This document shows positions 39,798 to 49,373 of a DNA stretch of 64,000 nucleotides, in pieces (the first letter of the stretch is position 1; each line of letters opens with the position of its first letter). The notes beneath the pieces were generated by a model. The model made no database searches and had not been told where the DNA came from. It saw only the letters and a program-made list of their open reading frames with translations. The translations under genes were made by a program, and so were the position numbers. This DNA comes from Chloroflexota bacterium (GTDB lineage: Bacteria; Chloroflexota; Dormibacteria; Dormibacterales; Dormibacteraceae): assembly GCA_005882135.1 (NCBI GenBank), contig VBDR01000025.1, positions 152,480 through 216,479 of the forward strand. The letters run 5' to 3'.

Positions 39798-41678
39798 GTG
39801 AAGACGCTGAAGCTGACCATGGCGCAGGCGCTGGTGCGCTTTCTGGCGTCCCAGCATGTGGAGCGTGACGGCGTCGAGCACCGCTTCATAGGCGGCTGCT
39901 TCGGCATCTTCGGCCACGGCAACCTCACGGGGATCGGCCAGGCGTTGGCCCAGAATCCGGAGCTCCTCACCTACTACCAGGCGCGCAATGAGCAGGCCAT
40001 GGTTCACACGGCAGCCGGCTTCGCGAAGATGCGCAACCGCCTTGCCGCCCTCGCCTGCACGACCTCGATCGGGCCTGGCGCGACGAACATGATCACCGGA
40101 GCCGCGGCGGCGACGGTGAATCGCCTTCCGGTCCTGCTTCTACCAGGCGACGTCTTTGCCTCCCGCCGGCCCGACCCCGTGCTGCAACAGCTGGAGTCGC
40201 CCTCGCGCGGCGACGTCAGCGTCAACGACGCGTTCATACCCGTGTCGCGGTACTTCGACCGGATCCAGCGTCCGGAACAGCTGATCCCCGCGGCGCTGTC
40301 GGCGATGCGAGTGCTGACCAGTCAGGTCGACACCGGCGCGGTCACGCTGGCGCTGCCCCAAGACGTGCAGACGGAAGCGTTCGACTATCCGGCCGAATTC
40401 TTCGAGAAGCGGACCTGGCGCCTTGCCCGTCCGCTGCCCGACGAACCTGCACTCGAGCGCGCAGCGGGCATCATCCGCGCCGCCCGGCGCCCGCTCCTTG
40501 TCGCGGGCGGAGGGGTCATCTACTCGGAGGCGACCGACGCCCTGCGGGGTCTGGTCAGGCGCACCGGGATGCCGGTGGCGGAGACCCAGGCAGGCAAGGG
40601 ATCTCTGGCCTACGATCACGCGGGTGCGCTCGGCGGCGTCGGCGCGACGGGCACGCTTGCAGCCAACCGGATCGCGGCGAGCGCCGACGTGGTCATCGGC
40701 GTCGGGACGCGGTACACGGATTTCACGACCGCCTCCAAAACGGCGTTTCAAAATCCCGACGTCCGGTTTGTCAACATCAACATCGCGGAGCTGGACAGCC
40801 ACAAGCTCGGGGGTGTTCCGCTGACCGGTGACGCTCGAGCGATCCTGGAGGCGCTCGACCGAAGGCTGCAGGGCTGGTCGGTGGCCGAGGCCTACCGGCG
40901 CGACTACGAGCAGCTTCGCGCCGAGTGGGATGCGGAGGTGTCCCGCCTTTACAACCTGGGCCACTCGCCGCTGCCCGCTCAGTCGGAGGTGCTGGGCGCG
41001 GTCAACGAGCTGTCGGCGCCGCGCGACGTCGTCGTGTGCGCGGCGGGCTCGATGCCCGGCGACCTGCACAAGCTGTGGCGCACGCGCGACGCCAAGGGCT
41101 ACCACGTCGAGTACGGGTACTCGACGATGGGCTACGAGATCGCCGGCGGCCTGGGCGTCAGGCTTGCCGATCCCTCGCGCGAGGTCTACGTCATGGTCGG
41201 CGACGGGTCGTACTTGATGATGGCGCAGGAGATCGTGACCTCGATCCAGGAGCACGCCAAGCTCACCATCGTGCTCGTCGACAACGAAGGCTTTGCGTCG
41301 ATCGGCGGCCTCTCGCGATCGAAAGGCAACGCTGGTTTCGGGACTCGGTACCGGTATCGCAACGGCGGATCGCTCGGCGACGACGCCGAGCACAGCAACG
41401 GCGAGAGGCTCCCGGTCGACCTCGGGATGAACGCCCAGGGGCTCGGCGCCCACGTCTACCGGGCACGCAACGTCGAAGAGCTCCGTGACGCGCTTGTCGC
41501 CGCGAAGAAGATCGATCGCACCGTGGTGATCCACGTCGCCGTTGATCGCTACGAAGGCGTGCCGAGCTACGAGAGCTGGTGGGAGGTGCCGGTGGCGGAG
41601 GTGTCGGAGTCGGCCGATGTCAAGAAGGCGCGTGAGGAGCACCGGCGCGGCTTGGCAAGGCGCCGCTGGCACGTATGA
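39798..41678 (+). CDS. iolD: 3D-(3,5/4)-trihydroxycyclohexane-1,2-dione acylhydrolase, ThDP-dependent
   Basis: FGHGNLTGIGQAL, YQARNEQAMVHTAAGFAKM, MVGDGSYLMMAQEIVTSIQEHAKLTIVLVDNEGFASIGGLSRS. Confidence 0.93.
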   Translation: MKTLKLTMAQALVRFLASQHVERDGVEHRFIGGCFGIFGHGNLTGIGQALAQNPELLTYYQARNEQAMVHTAAGFAKMRNRLAALACTTSIGPGATNMITGAAAATVNRLPVLLLPGDVFASRRPDPVLQQLESPSRGDVSVNDAFIPVSRYFDRIQRPEQLIPAALSAMRVLTSQVDTGAVTLALPQDVQTEAFDYPAEFFEKRTWRLARPLPDEPALERAAGIIRAARRPLLVAGGGVIYSEATDALRGLVRRTGMPVAETQAGKGSLAYDHAGALGGVGATGTLAANRIAASADVVIGVGTRYTDFTTASKTAFQNPDVRFVNINIAELDSHKLGGVPLTGDARAILEALDRRLQGWSVAEAYRRDYEQLRAEWDAEVSRLYNLGHSPLPAQSEVLGAVNELSAPRDVVVCAAGSMPGDLHKLWRTRDAKGYHVEYGYSTMGYEIAGGLGVRLADPSREVYVMVGDGSYLMMAQEIVTSIQEHAKLTIVLVDNEGFASIGGLSRSKGNAGFGTRYRYRNGGSLGDDAEHSNGERLPVDLGMNAQGLGAHVYRARNVEELRDALVAAKKIDRTVVIHVAVDRYEGVPSYESWWEVPVAEVSESADVKKAREEHRRGLARRRWHV

Positions 41679-42478
41679 CGGAGCTCGTCGTGCGCCGGAC
41701 CAACAAGCCCGCCGGCGAAGGACCTGTGGCCATCGTCACCCCCGAATCCGCGGGCTGGTCCTATGTCGGCTTTGAGGTTTACGAGCTACGACGCGGTGAC
41801 CGGATCCGGCAATCGACCGGGGCGAGAGAACTGTGCGCGGTGATGCTGGCGGGTCAGGCGGACTTCACGGTCGGATCGCACGCGTGGAAGGAGGTCGGGT
41901 CCCGGAGCAACGTATTCGAGGGCACGCCCGACTCGGTCTACGCGCCGCCAGGGCAGCCGCTCGAGATCAGAGCCTCGAGCGAGAGCTGCGAGGTCGCACT
42001 CTGTTGGGCGCCCGCCTCGCGTGGCGCCGAGCCGGCCCTGATCCAGGCGGCCGAGATCAAACCGTTCAGACGTGGCTCAGGTCGCACCGAGCGCACGATC
42101 CACAACATCCTGATGGAGGATCGACTGGCCGAGGCGCTTCTCGTGACCGAGGTGTTGACGCCCGCCGGAAACTGGTCGAGCTATCCGCCGCACAAGCACG
42201 ACACCGACGATCCCCCGCGCGAGACATACCTCGAGGAGACGTACTACCACCGCATGGCGCGGGCCGAGGGTTTTGCGGTGCAGCTCATCTACACGGATGA
42301 CCGCTCGCTGGACGAGGCGATTCAGGTTCGCGACGGCGACCTGGTGCTGGTCCCGCGCGGATTTCACCCGGTCGCCGCGGGTCCTGGCTACGACCTCTAC
42401 TACCTGAACGTGATGGCCGGGCCGACCCGGCGCTGGCTGGTCACGACCGACGCCGACCACCGCTGGCAGCTGGATTGA
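41675..42478 (+). CDS. iolB: 5-deoxy-glucuronate isomerase
   Basis: SSYPPHKHDTDDPPRETYLEETYYHRM, VPRGFHPVAAGPGYDLYYLNVMAGP. Confidence 0.93.
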   Translation: MTELVVRRTNKPAGEGPVAIVTPESAGWSYVGFEVYELRRGDRIRQSTGARELCAVMLAGQADFTVGSHAWKEVGSRSNVFEGTPDSVYAPPGQPLEIRASSESCEVALCWAPASRGAEPALIQAAEIKPFRRGSGRTERTIHNILMEDRLAEALLVTEVLTPAGNWSSYPPHKHDTDDPPRETYLEETYYHRMARAEGFAVQLIYTDDRSLDEAIQVRDGDLVLVPRGFHPVAAGPGYDLYYLNVMAGPTRRWLVTTDADHRWQLD

Positions 42479-42483
42479 AATCC

Positions 42484-42495
42484 TGTAACGTTCCA
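42484..42495. promoter_or_regulatory. LacI-type operator (degenerate)
   Basis: TGTAACGTTCCA, one mismatch from TGGAACGTTCCA, just upstream of the dehydrogenase. Confidence 0.5.
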
Positions 42496-42500
42496 AACTT

Positions 42501-43658
42501 GTGAGCGGGACGGTCCGAGCGGCCGTTATGACAGCCCCGGGGCATCTCGAGCTGAGGCATTTCCCGCGTCCCGACCCCGCGCCGGGCGCGGTCCTGATGA
42601 AGGTCACCTACTCGGGCATCTGCGGCACCGACAAGCACACGTATCGGGGCGAGTCGAAGCAGTACGCGGGCACCGACCATGAGCGCGAGATCACCTATCC
42701 GCTGATCTGCGGCCATGAGAATGTCGGCGTGATCGAAGCGATCGGAGGCGCCGATTCGATCCCCGACAGCGAGGGTCGGCCGTTGCGGCCCGGCGACCGT
42801 ATCGTGCCCGCCGCGAATGTGCCCTGCGGGCGCTGCGTCTTCTGCCTCAACGACTATCCGTACTACTTCTGCGAAAACCTGCAGGACTACGGAAACAGCC
42901 TCCACGCCGGGATCCCCCCGCACCTGTTCGGCGGGTGGGCGGAGTACATGTACCTGCTGCCGGGCACGCCGCTGTTCAGAGTGCCGGACGGGCTGCCGGA
43001 CGAGCTGGCGGCGCTGACCGAGATCATGGCGGTGACCCACGGCTTCGACCGCGCCCGCATGCTGAACGCGAGCTGGGGCGGAAGCGCGTTCGGCGAATCG
43101 GTGGCGATCGTCGGGGTCGGGCCACTTGGCTTCTGCCACCTGGTCAAGGCGCGACTCATGGGTTGCGGCAAGCTGGTCGCCATCGACCGGATCGAGTCGC
43201 GACTCGAGCTCGCGCGGCGCTTCGGCGCGACGCTGACCGTCAACGCCGCCAAGACCAGCGAGAAAGAGCGGATCGAGCTCCTGCGCGAGCACACCCACAC
43301 CGGGCCGGATATCGTCATCGACTGCACGGGCGTCGCGCAGTCGTTCCCCGAATGCCTGCACCTTGTGCGGTATGGAGGCACTGTCGTCGAAGCCGGCACT
43401 TTCGTCGACATGGGCCCGGTCGGTGTCAATCCGAACTCCGACATCTGCACGAAGAATGTGAGCGTCATCGGCGTTGGTGGCGAAACGGCAACCTCCTACG
43501 TTCCCGCCATGAACATGCTGGTGCGCAACCTCGACCGGCTGCCTCTCAGCGAGATCGTCACCCATCGGATGCCGCTCGAGCGCGCGACCGAAGCGGTCGA
43601 GCTGTCGCAGCATGAGGGCACTATGAAGGTTCTGATGGACCCGGCGATGAAGGCCTGA
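42501..43658 (+). CDS. Zinc-type alcohol/polyol dehydrogenase
   Basis: YSGICGTDKHTYRG, GHENVGVIEAIGG, structural zinc CGRCVFCLNDYPYYFCEN, GVGPLGFCHLVKARLMG. Confidence 0.9.
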   Translation: MSGTVRAAVMTAPGHLELRHFPRPDPAPGAVLMKVTYSGICGTDKHTYRGESKQYAGTDHEREITYPLICGHENVGVIEAIGGADSIPDSEGRPLRPGDRIVPAANVPCGRCVFCLNDYPYYFCENLQDYGNSLHAGIPPHLFGGWAEYMYLLPGTPLFRVPDGLPDELAALTEIMAVTHGFDRARMLNASWGGSAFGESVAIVGVGPLGFCHLVKARLMGCGKLVAIDRIESRLELARRFGATLTVNAAKTSEKERIELLREHTHTGPDIVIDCTGVAQSFPECLHLVRYGGTVVEAGTFVDMGPVGVNPNSDICTKNVSVIGVGGETATSYVPAMNMLVRNLDRLPLSEIVTHRMPLERATEAVELSQHEGTMKVLMDPAMKA

Positions 43659-43668
43659 ACCCGTCCTC

Positions 43669-44748
43669 ATGAGCCGAACCCCATTGCCTCCGATGGCCGT
43701 CCCTCACGATTCCGCGCCCGCGATGCGCCGGCACCCGACCATCCTTGACGTCGCCTCTCACGCGGGGGTTTCGAAATCGACGGTGTCCAACGTGGTGCGC
43801 GGACTGCCGGGCGTCTCGGAAGCAACGCGCCGGCGGGTGCGGACGGCGATCCGCGAGCTCGGCTACCGGCCCAACGTCCTCGCCCGCCAGCTCGTCCAGC
43901 AGCGCACCAGCATCCTGGGCGTGGTCGTGGGCGATCTCGCCAACCCGTTTTTCGCCGAGATGGCGAAGTCGGTCGAGCGCCAGGCTGCCGCGCGGGGGTA
44001 CACCGCCATGTTCTGCAACACCGAAGGCGACAGCCAGAGTGAGCTCGCCGGCGTCGAGACCCTGCTGGAACACAGGGTCGCCGGCATCGTCTTCCTTGCG
44101 TTTTCCGGCGACTCCCGGACCATGCAGGAGACCCTGCAGCACCAGGTCCCGGCGGTCTTCGTCAGCTGCAGCGCCGGATGGGGCGACGTGGTTTCCGTGG
44201 ATGACGCATTCGGAGGCCGTCTCGGGACGAGGCACCTGGTCGAGGCGGGCCACCGTCGTGTCGCCTACCTTTCGATTCCCGAGCTGGAAGACGCGTCAGA
44301 CCACGCCCGCTGGGACGGTTACTGCGAGGCGCTCAAGGAAGCCGGCCTTGGGCCGCAGCTCAAGATCAGCTGGACGCCTCCGTCCGACCAGGCGGAGATC
44401 GACGGTGTGGAGCGGCCGCTTCTGGACGTCTTCACCGGTCCCGGTCGCGCGACCGCAGTGTTTGCGTCCAACGACGTCGCCGCGATCGCCCTGCAGGAGT
44501 TCGCCGATCGAGTCAGTCTCCATGTCCCGGGGGACGTCTCGATCGTCGGCTTCGACGACGTCCCCATGGCCGGGCTGGCGCGCATCGCTCTGACCACGGT
44601 CGCGCAGCCGCGCGACGAGCTGGCCAGGCTTGGCATCGCCACCATCGCCGACCGCATCGAGGGCAGGCTGAAAGGGCCGCCAAAGCGAACCATCGTCGAC
44701 GTGAATCTGGTGGCCCGAAACTCAACCGCACCTCTGCGTCGCGCCTAG
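43669..44748 (+). CDS. LacI-family transcriptional regulator
   Basis: PTILDVASHAGVSKSTVSNVVRGLPGVSEATRRRVRTAIRELGYRPN HTH; C-terminal VSIVGFDDVPMAGLARIALTTVAQPRDEL. Confidence 0.95.
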   Translation: MSRTPLPPMAVPHDSAPAMRRHPTILDVASHAGVSKSTVSNVVRGLPGVSEATRRRVRTAIRELGYRPNVLARQLVQQRTSILGVVVGDLANPFFAEMAKSVERQAAARGYTAMFCNTEGDSQSELAGVETLLEHRVAGIVFLAFSGDSRTMQETLQHQVPAVFVSCSAGWGDVVSVDDAFGGRLGTRHLVEAGHRRVAYLSIPELEDASDHARWDGYCEALKEAGLGPQLKISWTPPSDQAEIDGVERPLLDVFTGPGRATAVFASNDVAAIALQEFADRVSLHVPGDVSIVGFDDVPMAGLARIALTTVAQPRDELARLGIATIADRIEGRLKGPPKRTIVDVNLVARNSTAPLRRA

Positions 44749-44810
44749 GCTCGCCAGCGCACGCCCCAGAGCGGGGGGCTTGACGGTCGGGCCAGCCGCC
44801 TAGAGAATTA

Positions 44811-44835
44811 CGGAACGTTCCAGTGGAACGCTCCA
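44811..44835. promoter_or_regulatory. Tandem LacI-type operators upstream of ABC permease operon
   Basis: CGGAACGTTCCA (44811-44822) and TGGAACGCTCCA (44824-44835). Confidence 0.7.
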
Positions 44836-44869
44836 AAGGTCGGCGAGGGGCGCAGCGGAGGAGTTGAGC

Positions 44870-45763
44870 ATGGCGGTTGTGGGCACGCTCGGGCCGAGGC
44901 TGGACCGCGAAAGGTTCCAGTGGTCGAGCCTCCTCATGCTCGCGCCGGGCCTGGTCCTGCTCGTCGTGCTGTTTCTCGGCCCTGTGCTGTACGCCTTCTA
45001 CATCGGCTTCACCAACCTGGCGCTCGTCGGTTCGCGCTCCCGTGATTACTCGTTCACCGGGCTGGAGAACGTCGCCCGGATGCTGGGCGACTACGTCTTC
45101 ATCAAGTCTTCCTGGCTGACGATCCTCTTCGTCGTCGGTTCGGCGATCGTCGGCCAGTCCGTGCTCGGCATGCTGCTCGCGATCCTGCTGCGCAACGCGG
45201 TGGTGCCGATCAGGATCGTCGTCGGGTCGATCGTCATCGTCGCGTGGGTCCTGCCGGAGATCACCGTCGCCCTGATCTGGTACGCGTTCTCGCAGGCCGG
45301 CGGCACCCTGTCGATCCTGCTCGGGCACGGCGGCACCAACTTTCTGGTCCTGGTCCCGATGCTGATCGTGTCGGTCGCCAACCTCTGGCGCAATGTCGCC
45401 TTTTCGATGCTCGTCTTCTCGGCTGGCTTGCGCAACCTTCCCTCCGAAGTGCTGGAGGCCGCCGAGGTCGAGGGCGCGTCGGCGTGGAGGCGCTACCGGT
45501 CGGTCATCCTCCCGCTGCTGAGGCCGACGATCGTCACCAATCTCCTGCTGGTGACGATCCTGAACCTCTCCGAGTTCACCCTCATCTACGCGATGACGCA
45601 GGGCGGTCCGGGGATCGAGACGACGACGCTTCCGATCTATGTCTACCAGGAGGCGTTCGTCTTCCACCAGCTGGGTTACGGCACCGCCATCTCGCTCGTG
45701 CTGGTCTTGATCGGCGCCTTTTTCTCGCTGCTGTTCGTGCGCGCCTCGAGGAGGCAGGTGTGA
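44870..45763 (+). CDS. Carbohydrate ABC transporter permease (MalF/UgpA type)
   Basis: EAAEVEGASAWRRYRSVILPLLRPTI EAA loop. Confidence 0.92.
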   Translation: MAVVGTLGPRLDRERFQWSSLLMLAPGLVLLVVLFLGPVLYAFYIGFTNLALVGSRSRDYSFTGLENVARMLGDYVFIKSSWLTILFVVGSAIVGQSVLGMLLAILLRNAVVPIRIVVGSIVIVAWVLPEITVALIWYAFSQAGGTLSILLGHGGTNFLVLVPMLIVSVANLWRNVAFSMLVFSAGLRNLPSEVLEAAEVEGASAWRRYRSVILPLLRPTIVTNLLLVTILNLSEFTLIYAMTQGGPGIETTTLPIYVYQEAFVFHQLGYGTAISLVLVLIGAFFSLLFVRASRRQV

Positions 45764-46632
45764 GCGCGGTGCAGGCGCGGCCGCTGGCCGGCGACAAGCT
45801 GATCGTGGTGCCTTATCGAAAGGTCTCCGCCGCCGCGATGGCCACCAACCTGGTGCTCATCCTGCTGGGCTGCTTCTTCCTCCTCCCGATGCTGTGGATG
45901 GTCTTCGCCTCGATCGACTCGAACCCCGACTGGGCGATCAGGATCCCATCGCCCACGCTCGCGAACTTCGCGGACGTGCTCGGCCGCGCGGACGCGTTGA
46001 GCTCGTTCCGCAGCAGCTTGATCCTGGCCGGCACCACCACGGTTCTCACCACGCTTCTCGCGCTGCTGTCCGCCTATCCGCTGTCGCGCATGCACATCCC
46101 GTTCAAGCGGCCTTTCATGCTCGTCATCCTCTTCGCGTCCGGCCTCCCGGTGTCGATGCTGGTCGTGCCCGTCTACCAGATGTATGTCTACCTCGGCTGG
46201 CTCGACTCGCTGTACACGACAGCGTTGTTCCTGGCCGCCAGCTCGCTGCCCTTCGCGATCTGGCTGATGAAGAACTTCATCGACGCGGTGCCCGTCGAGT
46301 TGGAGCACGCGGCTGCCATCGATGGGGCGAGCACGTTCCGGATCCTGCGCGAGGTCGTCCTGCCCTTGACCGTTCCCGGAACCGCGGTCACCGCGATCTA
46401 CACCTTCATCAATGCGTGGGGCGCGTTCATCATCCCTTTCGTCCTGACCTACAGCCCCGACAACCAGCCGGGCCCGGTGGAGATCTACAACTTCATGGGC
46501 TCGCACGGCCTCTTCAAGTTCGGAGACCTGGCCGTATTCTCCCTGCTGTTCTCGGTCCCGGTGATCGTGCTTTACCTCTTCATGTCGCGCTACTTCAGCG
46601 GTGCTTTCAACTTCGGCGGCGCGGTGAAGTAG
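45760..46632 (+). CDS. Carbohydrate ABC transporter permease (MalG/UgpE type)
   Basis: EHAAAIDGASTFRILREVVLPLTVPG; GTG start overlapping the previous stop. Confidence 0.92.
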   Translation: MSAVQARPLAGDKLIVVPYRKVSAAAMATNLVLILLGCFFLLPMLWMVFASIDSNPDWAIRIPSPTLANFADVLGRADALSSFRSSLILAGTTTVLTTLLALLSAYPLSRMHIPFKRPFMLVILFASGLPVSMLVVPVYQMYVYLGWLDSLYTTALFLAASSLPFAIWLMKNFIDAVPVELEHAAAIDGASTFRILREVVLPLTVPGTAVTAIYTFINAWGAFIIPFVLTYSPDNQPGPVEIYNFMGSHGLFKFGDLAVFSLLFSVPVIVLYLFMSRYFSGAFNFGGAVK

Positions 46633-47868
46633 ATGCTGAGCGAGGTCCGGTTCGACGGCGTGCACAAGATCTTCGGCGCCGAGACGGCGGTGGAGGACCT
46701 AAACCTCACCGTCAACGCCGGTGAGTTTCTCGTCCTGGTCGGTCCTTCAGGATGCGGCAAGACGACGACGCTGCGGATGCTGGCTGGGCTCGAGCGGCCT
46801 TCGTACGGGCGGATCCTGATCGGCGACAAGCTGGTCAACAACGTCTCCCCGCGCTTTCGCGACGTGGCGATGGTCTTCCAGAGCTACGCCCTCTACCCGC
46901 ACATGAACGTCTACGACAACCTCGCCTTCGGCATGCGCGCGCGGGGGGCGTCCAAGGATCTGGTGGCGCAGCGGGTGAAAGAGACTGCCGACGTGCTGGG
47001 GTTGGGAAAGCTGTTGAAGCGTCGCCCTTCGGAGCTGTCCGGCGGACAGCGGCAGCGCGTCGCGCTTGGCCGCGCGCTGATCCGGCAACCGCAGGTGTTC
47101 CTCATGGATGAGCCGCTGTCCAACCTTGACGCTGGGCTACGCGTGCAGATGCGAGCTGAGCTCAGCCGCCTTCATCAACGCTTCCGTGTGACGACGGTTT
47201 ACGTCACCCACGACCAGGTCGAGGCGATGACGATGGGGGACCGAATCGCCGTCATGAACAACGGCCGGCTGCAGCAGGTCGACGCGCCGGAGACGCTGTA
47301 CGACAACCCCGCGAACGTTTTCGTCGCGGGCTTCATCGGCTCGCCGCGGATGAACTTCGTGCCGGGGCGGCTCGCGTCCTCTGACGGCAGGACGTCGGTG
47401 GCGTTCCTCGGCATCACCACGCCGCTCGGGACCGGGTCGAGACTGACTGCGGGGGCATCCGATGGCGAGGTGACCGTCGGCATCCGGCCGGAGGACCTGA
47501 TGTGGCGACCTGCCGCGGGCCCCGACTGCACGCTGACGCTCAGCGCCGACGTGGACGTCGTCGAGCCGATGGGCCACGAGGCTTATGTGACCGCGCTGTG
47601 CGCAGGCGAGACGGTCACATCTCGATTCCCGCCGAGGTCCGGCGTGAGGCCGCAAGAGCGCGTCGACCTCGCCCTGAATCCTGCGCGCCTACATCTTTTC
47701 GACGCCCAGAGCGGGATCACGATCCTGCAGCGGCCGCCGGCCGCGGGGGCCGAGACGCTGAGGTCCGTGGGGGAGGCGCGGACCAATGATTCGGCCGGAG
47801 GGCGATCGGAGCGCCATGGTCAACCGGAGGCACGCAGGGTGCCTTCCAGGACAGAAGAGATTTCTTGA
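46633..47868 (+). CDS. Carbohydrate ABC transporter ATP-binding protein (MalK/UgpC type)
   Basis: GPSGCGKTTTLRMLAGLE, LSGGQRQRVALGRAL, LMDEPLSNLDAGLR; C-terminal TOBE region. Confidence 0.94.
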   Translation: MLSEVRFDGVHKIFGAETAVEDLNLTVNAGEFLVLVGPSGCGKTTTLRMLAGLERPSYGRILIGDKLVNNVSPRFRDVAMVFQSYALYPHMNVYDNLAFGMRARGASKDLVAQRVKETADVLGLGKLLKRRPSELSGGQRQRVALGRALIRQPQVFLMDEPLSNLDAGLRVQMRAELSRLHQRFRVTTVYVTHDQVEAMTMGDRIAVMNNGRLQQVDAPETLYDNPANVFVAGFIGSPRMNFVPGRLASSDGRTSVAFLGITTPLGTGSRLTAGASDGEVTVGIRPEDLMWRPAAGPDCTLTLSADVDVVEPMGHEAYVTALCAGETVTSRFPPRSGVRPQERVDLALNPARLHLFDAQSGITILQRPPAAGAETLRSVGEARTNDSAGGRSERHGQPEARRVPSRTEEIS

Positions 47869-47881
47869 GGAGGTAAAAGCA

Positions 47882-49300
47882 TTGAGGAACCCTGGCCAAC
47901 GGCTTGGTGTCTGGTCGAAGTTGGTGACCTTGCCGACTTTGCTGTCTGTGGCGCTGATTTCTTGCGGAGGCGCCAGCAACAACCCCAGCTCCACAAGCCT
48001 GAACGACGACATGACAGGCACGATCACGGTCGCCTACTCGACGACGTACGTGTTCGACTCGGACGACACGTCCGTGATCTGGTGGGACAAGGTCAAAAAG
48101 GAATTCGAAGCGGCTTATCCCAAGGCAAAGCTGAACCTGCAGGGCTTCAACGGGACAGACGTCGACCTCGTCAACAAGGTCGCGCTCGAGTACAAGAATC
48201 CGTCCACGACGCCGGATGTCTTCATGCTGCCGACCGGCTACGTGGGGCAATGGGTCGGCTCTGATTACCTCCTGCCTCTCGACTCGTTCGTCACCGATTC
48301 GAGCAAAGCGCCGTTCTGGAAGTCGTTTCCGAAGGTCATCCAGGATGAGAGCCGCATCAACGGCAAGGTGTACGCCGTCAACACCGGCGAGAACGACTCC
48401 GCCATCTACTACAACACCTCGATGCTCACCAAGGCGGGCATCTCGGTACCGTGGGCACCCAAGAACTGGAACGACCTGCTCACCGCCGCGCGAGCGGTGA
48501 AGAAGAGCGGACAGAACGTCGTCTCATTCTGGGCCCCGGCCGGGACGAGCGCCGGCGCGGGCGGCGTGCTGCAGGGCAGCGCGAACATGGTTTATGGATC
48601 TTCGACGCCGACCATCTATGACTACAAGACCAACAAGTGGGTCGTCGACAGCCCGGGACTCAGAGAAACGTTCCAGTTTTACAAGAGTGTCTACTCGGAG
48701 GGTCTCGGCGGTTCCACCTCCGACCTCTTCTCGCCCAAGGCGGTCGGCCGGCCGGTGGTGCTGCTGAAGGACCACCAGATGGCCATCGCGATCGGATCCA
48801 ACTGGTTCGCGGACGCGTGGACCGAGCAAAACCGCCACTGGGCGACGGCGGCCCAGGAGGCCAGCGCCGTTCCGCTGCCAACCTCCAAGGGCCAGGCGCC
48901 GGGCAGCGCGAGCACGCTCGGAGGCTGGGCGGTCTCCATCTCCAAGGTGACCAAGCATCCCCAGCTCTCATGGGGTCTGATCAAAGTCATCCAGAGCGAC
49001 GACAACCAGACCTACATCGCCAACCGCGCGGGCTTCGTCCCACCGAGCCAGACGGTCGCTCACTCGGATGGCTTCCTCAACTTCGCGCCGCCCTTCAACA
49101 AGGCGTTCGGCGACACGCTTCCGAACTCCAAGCTGGTTCCCTCCGAGCAGGAGGGTTACCCGGCGTGGGTGCAAGGCATCGGGCAGGCGACAGGACAGAT
49201 CGCGACGGATCCGAACACATCGGTTGACGCGGCGATCAAGATCCTGCACGACACCGTGGCCAACCAGGTTGGCGCCGATAAGGTCGAAACTCTGAAGTAA
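47882..49300 (+). CDS. Carbohydrate ABC transporter extracellular solute-binding lipoprotein
   Basis: RBS gaggaggt, TTG start, lipobox LISCGG; DVFMLPTGYVGQWVGSDYLLPLDSFV. Confidence 0.9.
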   Translation: MRNPGQRLGVWSKLVTLPTLLSVALISCGGASNNPSSTSLNDDMTGTITVAYSTTYVFDSDDTSVIWWDKVKKEFEAAYPKAKLNLQGFNGTDVDLVNKVALEYKNPSTTPDVFMLPTGYVGQWVGSDYLLPLDSFVTDSSKAPFWKSFPKVIQDESRINGKVYAVNTGENDSAIYYNTSMLTKAGISVPWAPKNWNDLLTAARAVKKSGQNVVSFWAPAGTSAGAGGVLQGSANMVYGSSTPTIYDYKTNKWVVDSPGLRETFQFYKSVYSEGLGGSTSDLFSPKAVGRPVVLLKDHQMAIAIGSNWFADAWTEQNRHWATAAQEASAVPLPTSKGQAPGSASTLGGWAVSISKVTKHPQLSWGLIKVIQSDDNQTYIANRAGFVPPSQTVAHSDGFLNFAPPFNKAFGDTLPNSKLVPSEQEGYPAWVQGIGQATGQIATDPNTSVDAAIKILHDTVANQVGADKVETLK

Positions 49301-49373
49301 CTCCAAACGGGGGGCGGGGCGGGCACCGTGCCCGCCCTGCACACCATCCTCGCCACCAAAAGGAGCATCGATC

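Noticed and set aside
40140-41672. 510-aa minus-strand ORF opposite iolD
   Set aside because: Antisense to a strongly supported ThDP enzyme; composition is that of a shadow frame.
42441-43670. 409-aa minus ORF opposite the polyol dehydrogenase
   Set aside because: Shadow ORF with no recognisable motifs.
44513-45667. 384-aa minus ORF opposite the LacI gene end and ABC permease
   Set aside because: Charged low-complexity translation (DRHDQHRDQDQ...), a mirror of hydrophobic permease codons.
48670-48680. AAACGTTCCA in the solute-binding protein gene resembling the LacI operator
   Set aside because: Inside coding sequence and only a half-site match; probably chance.
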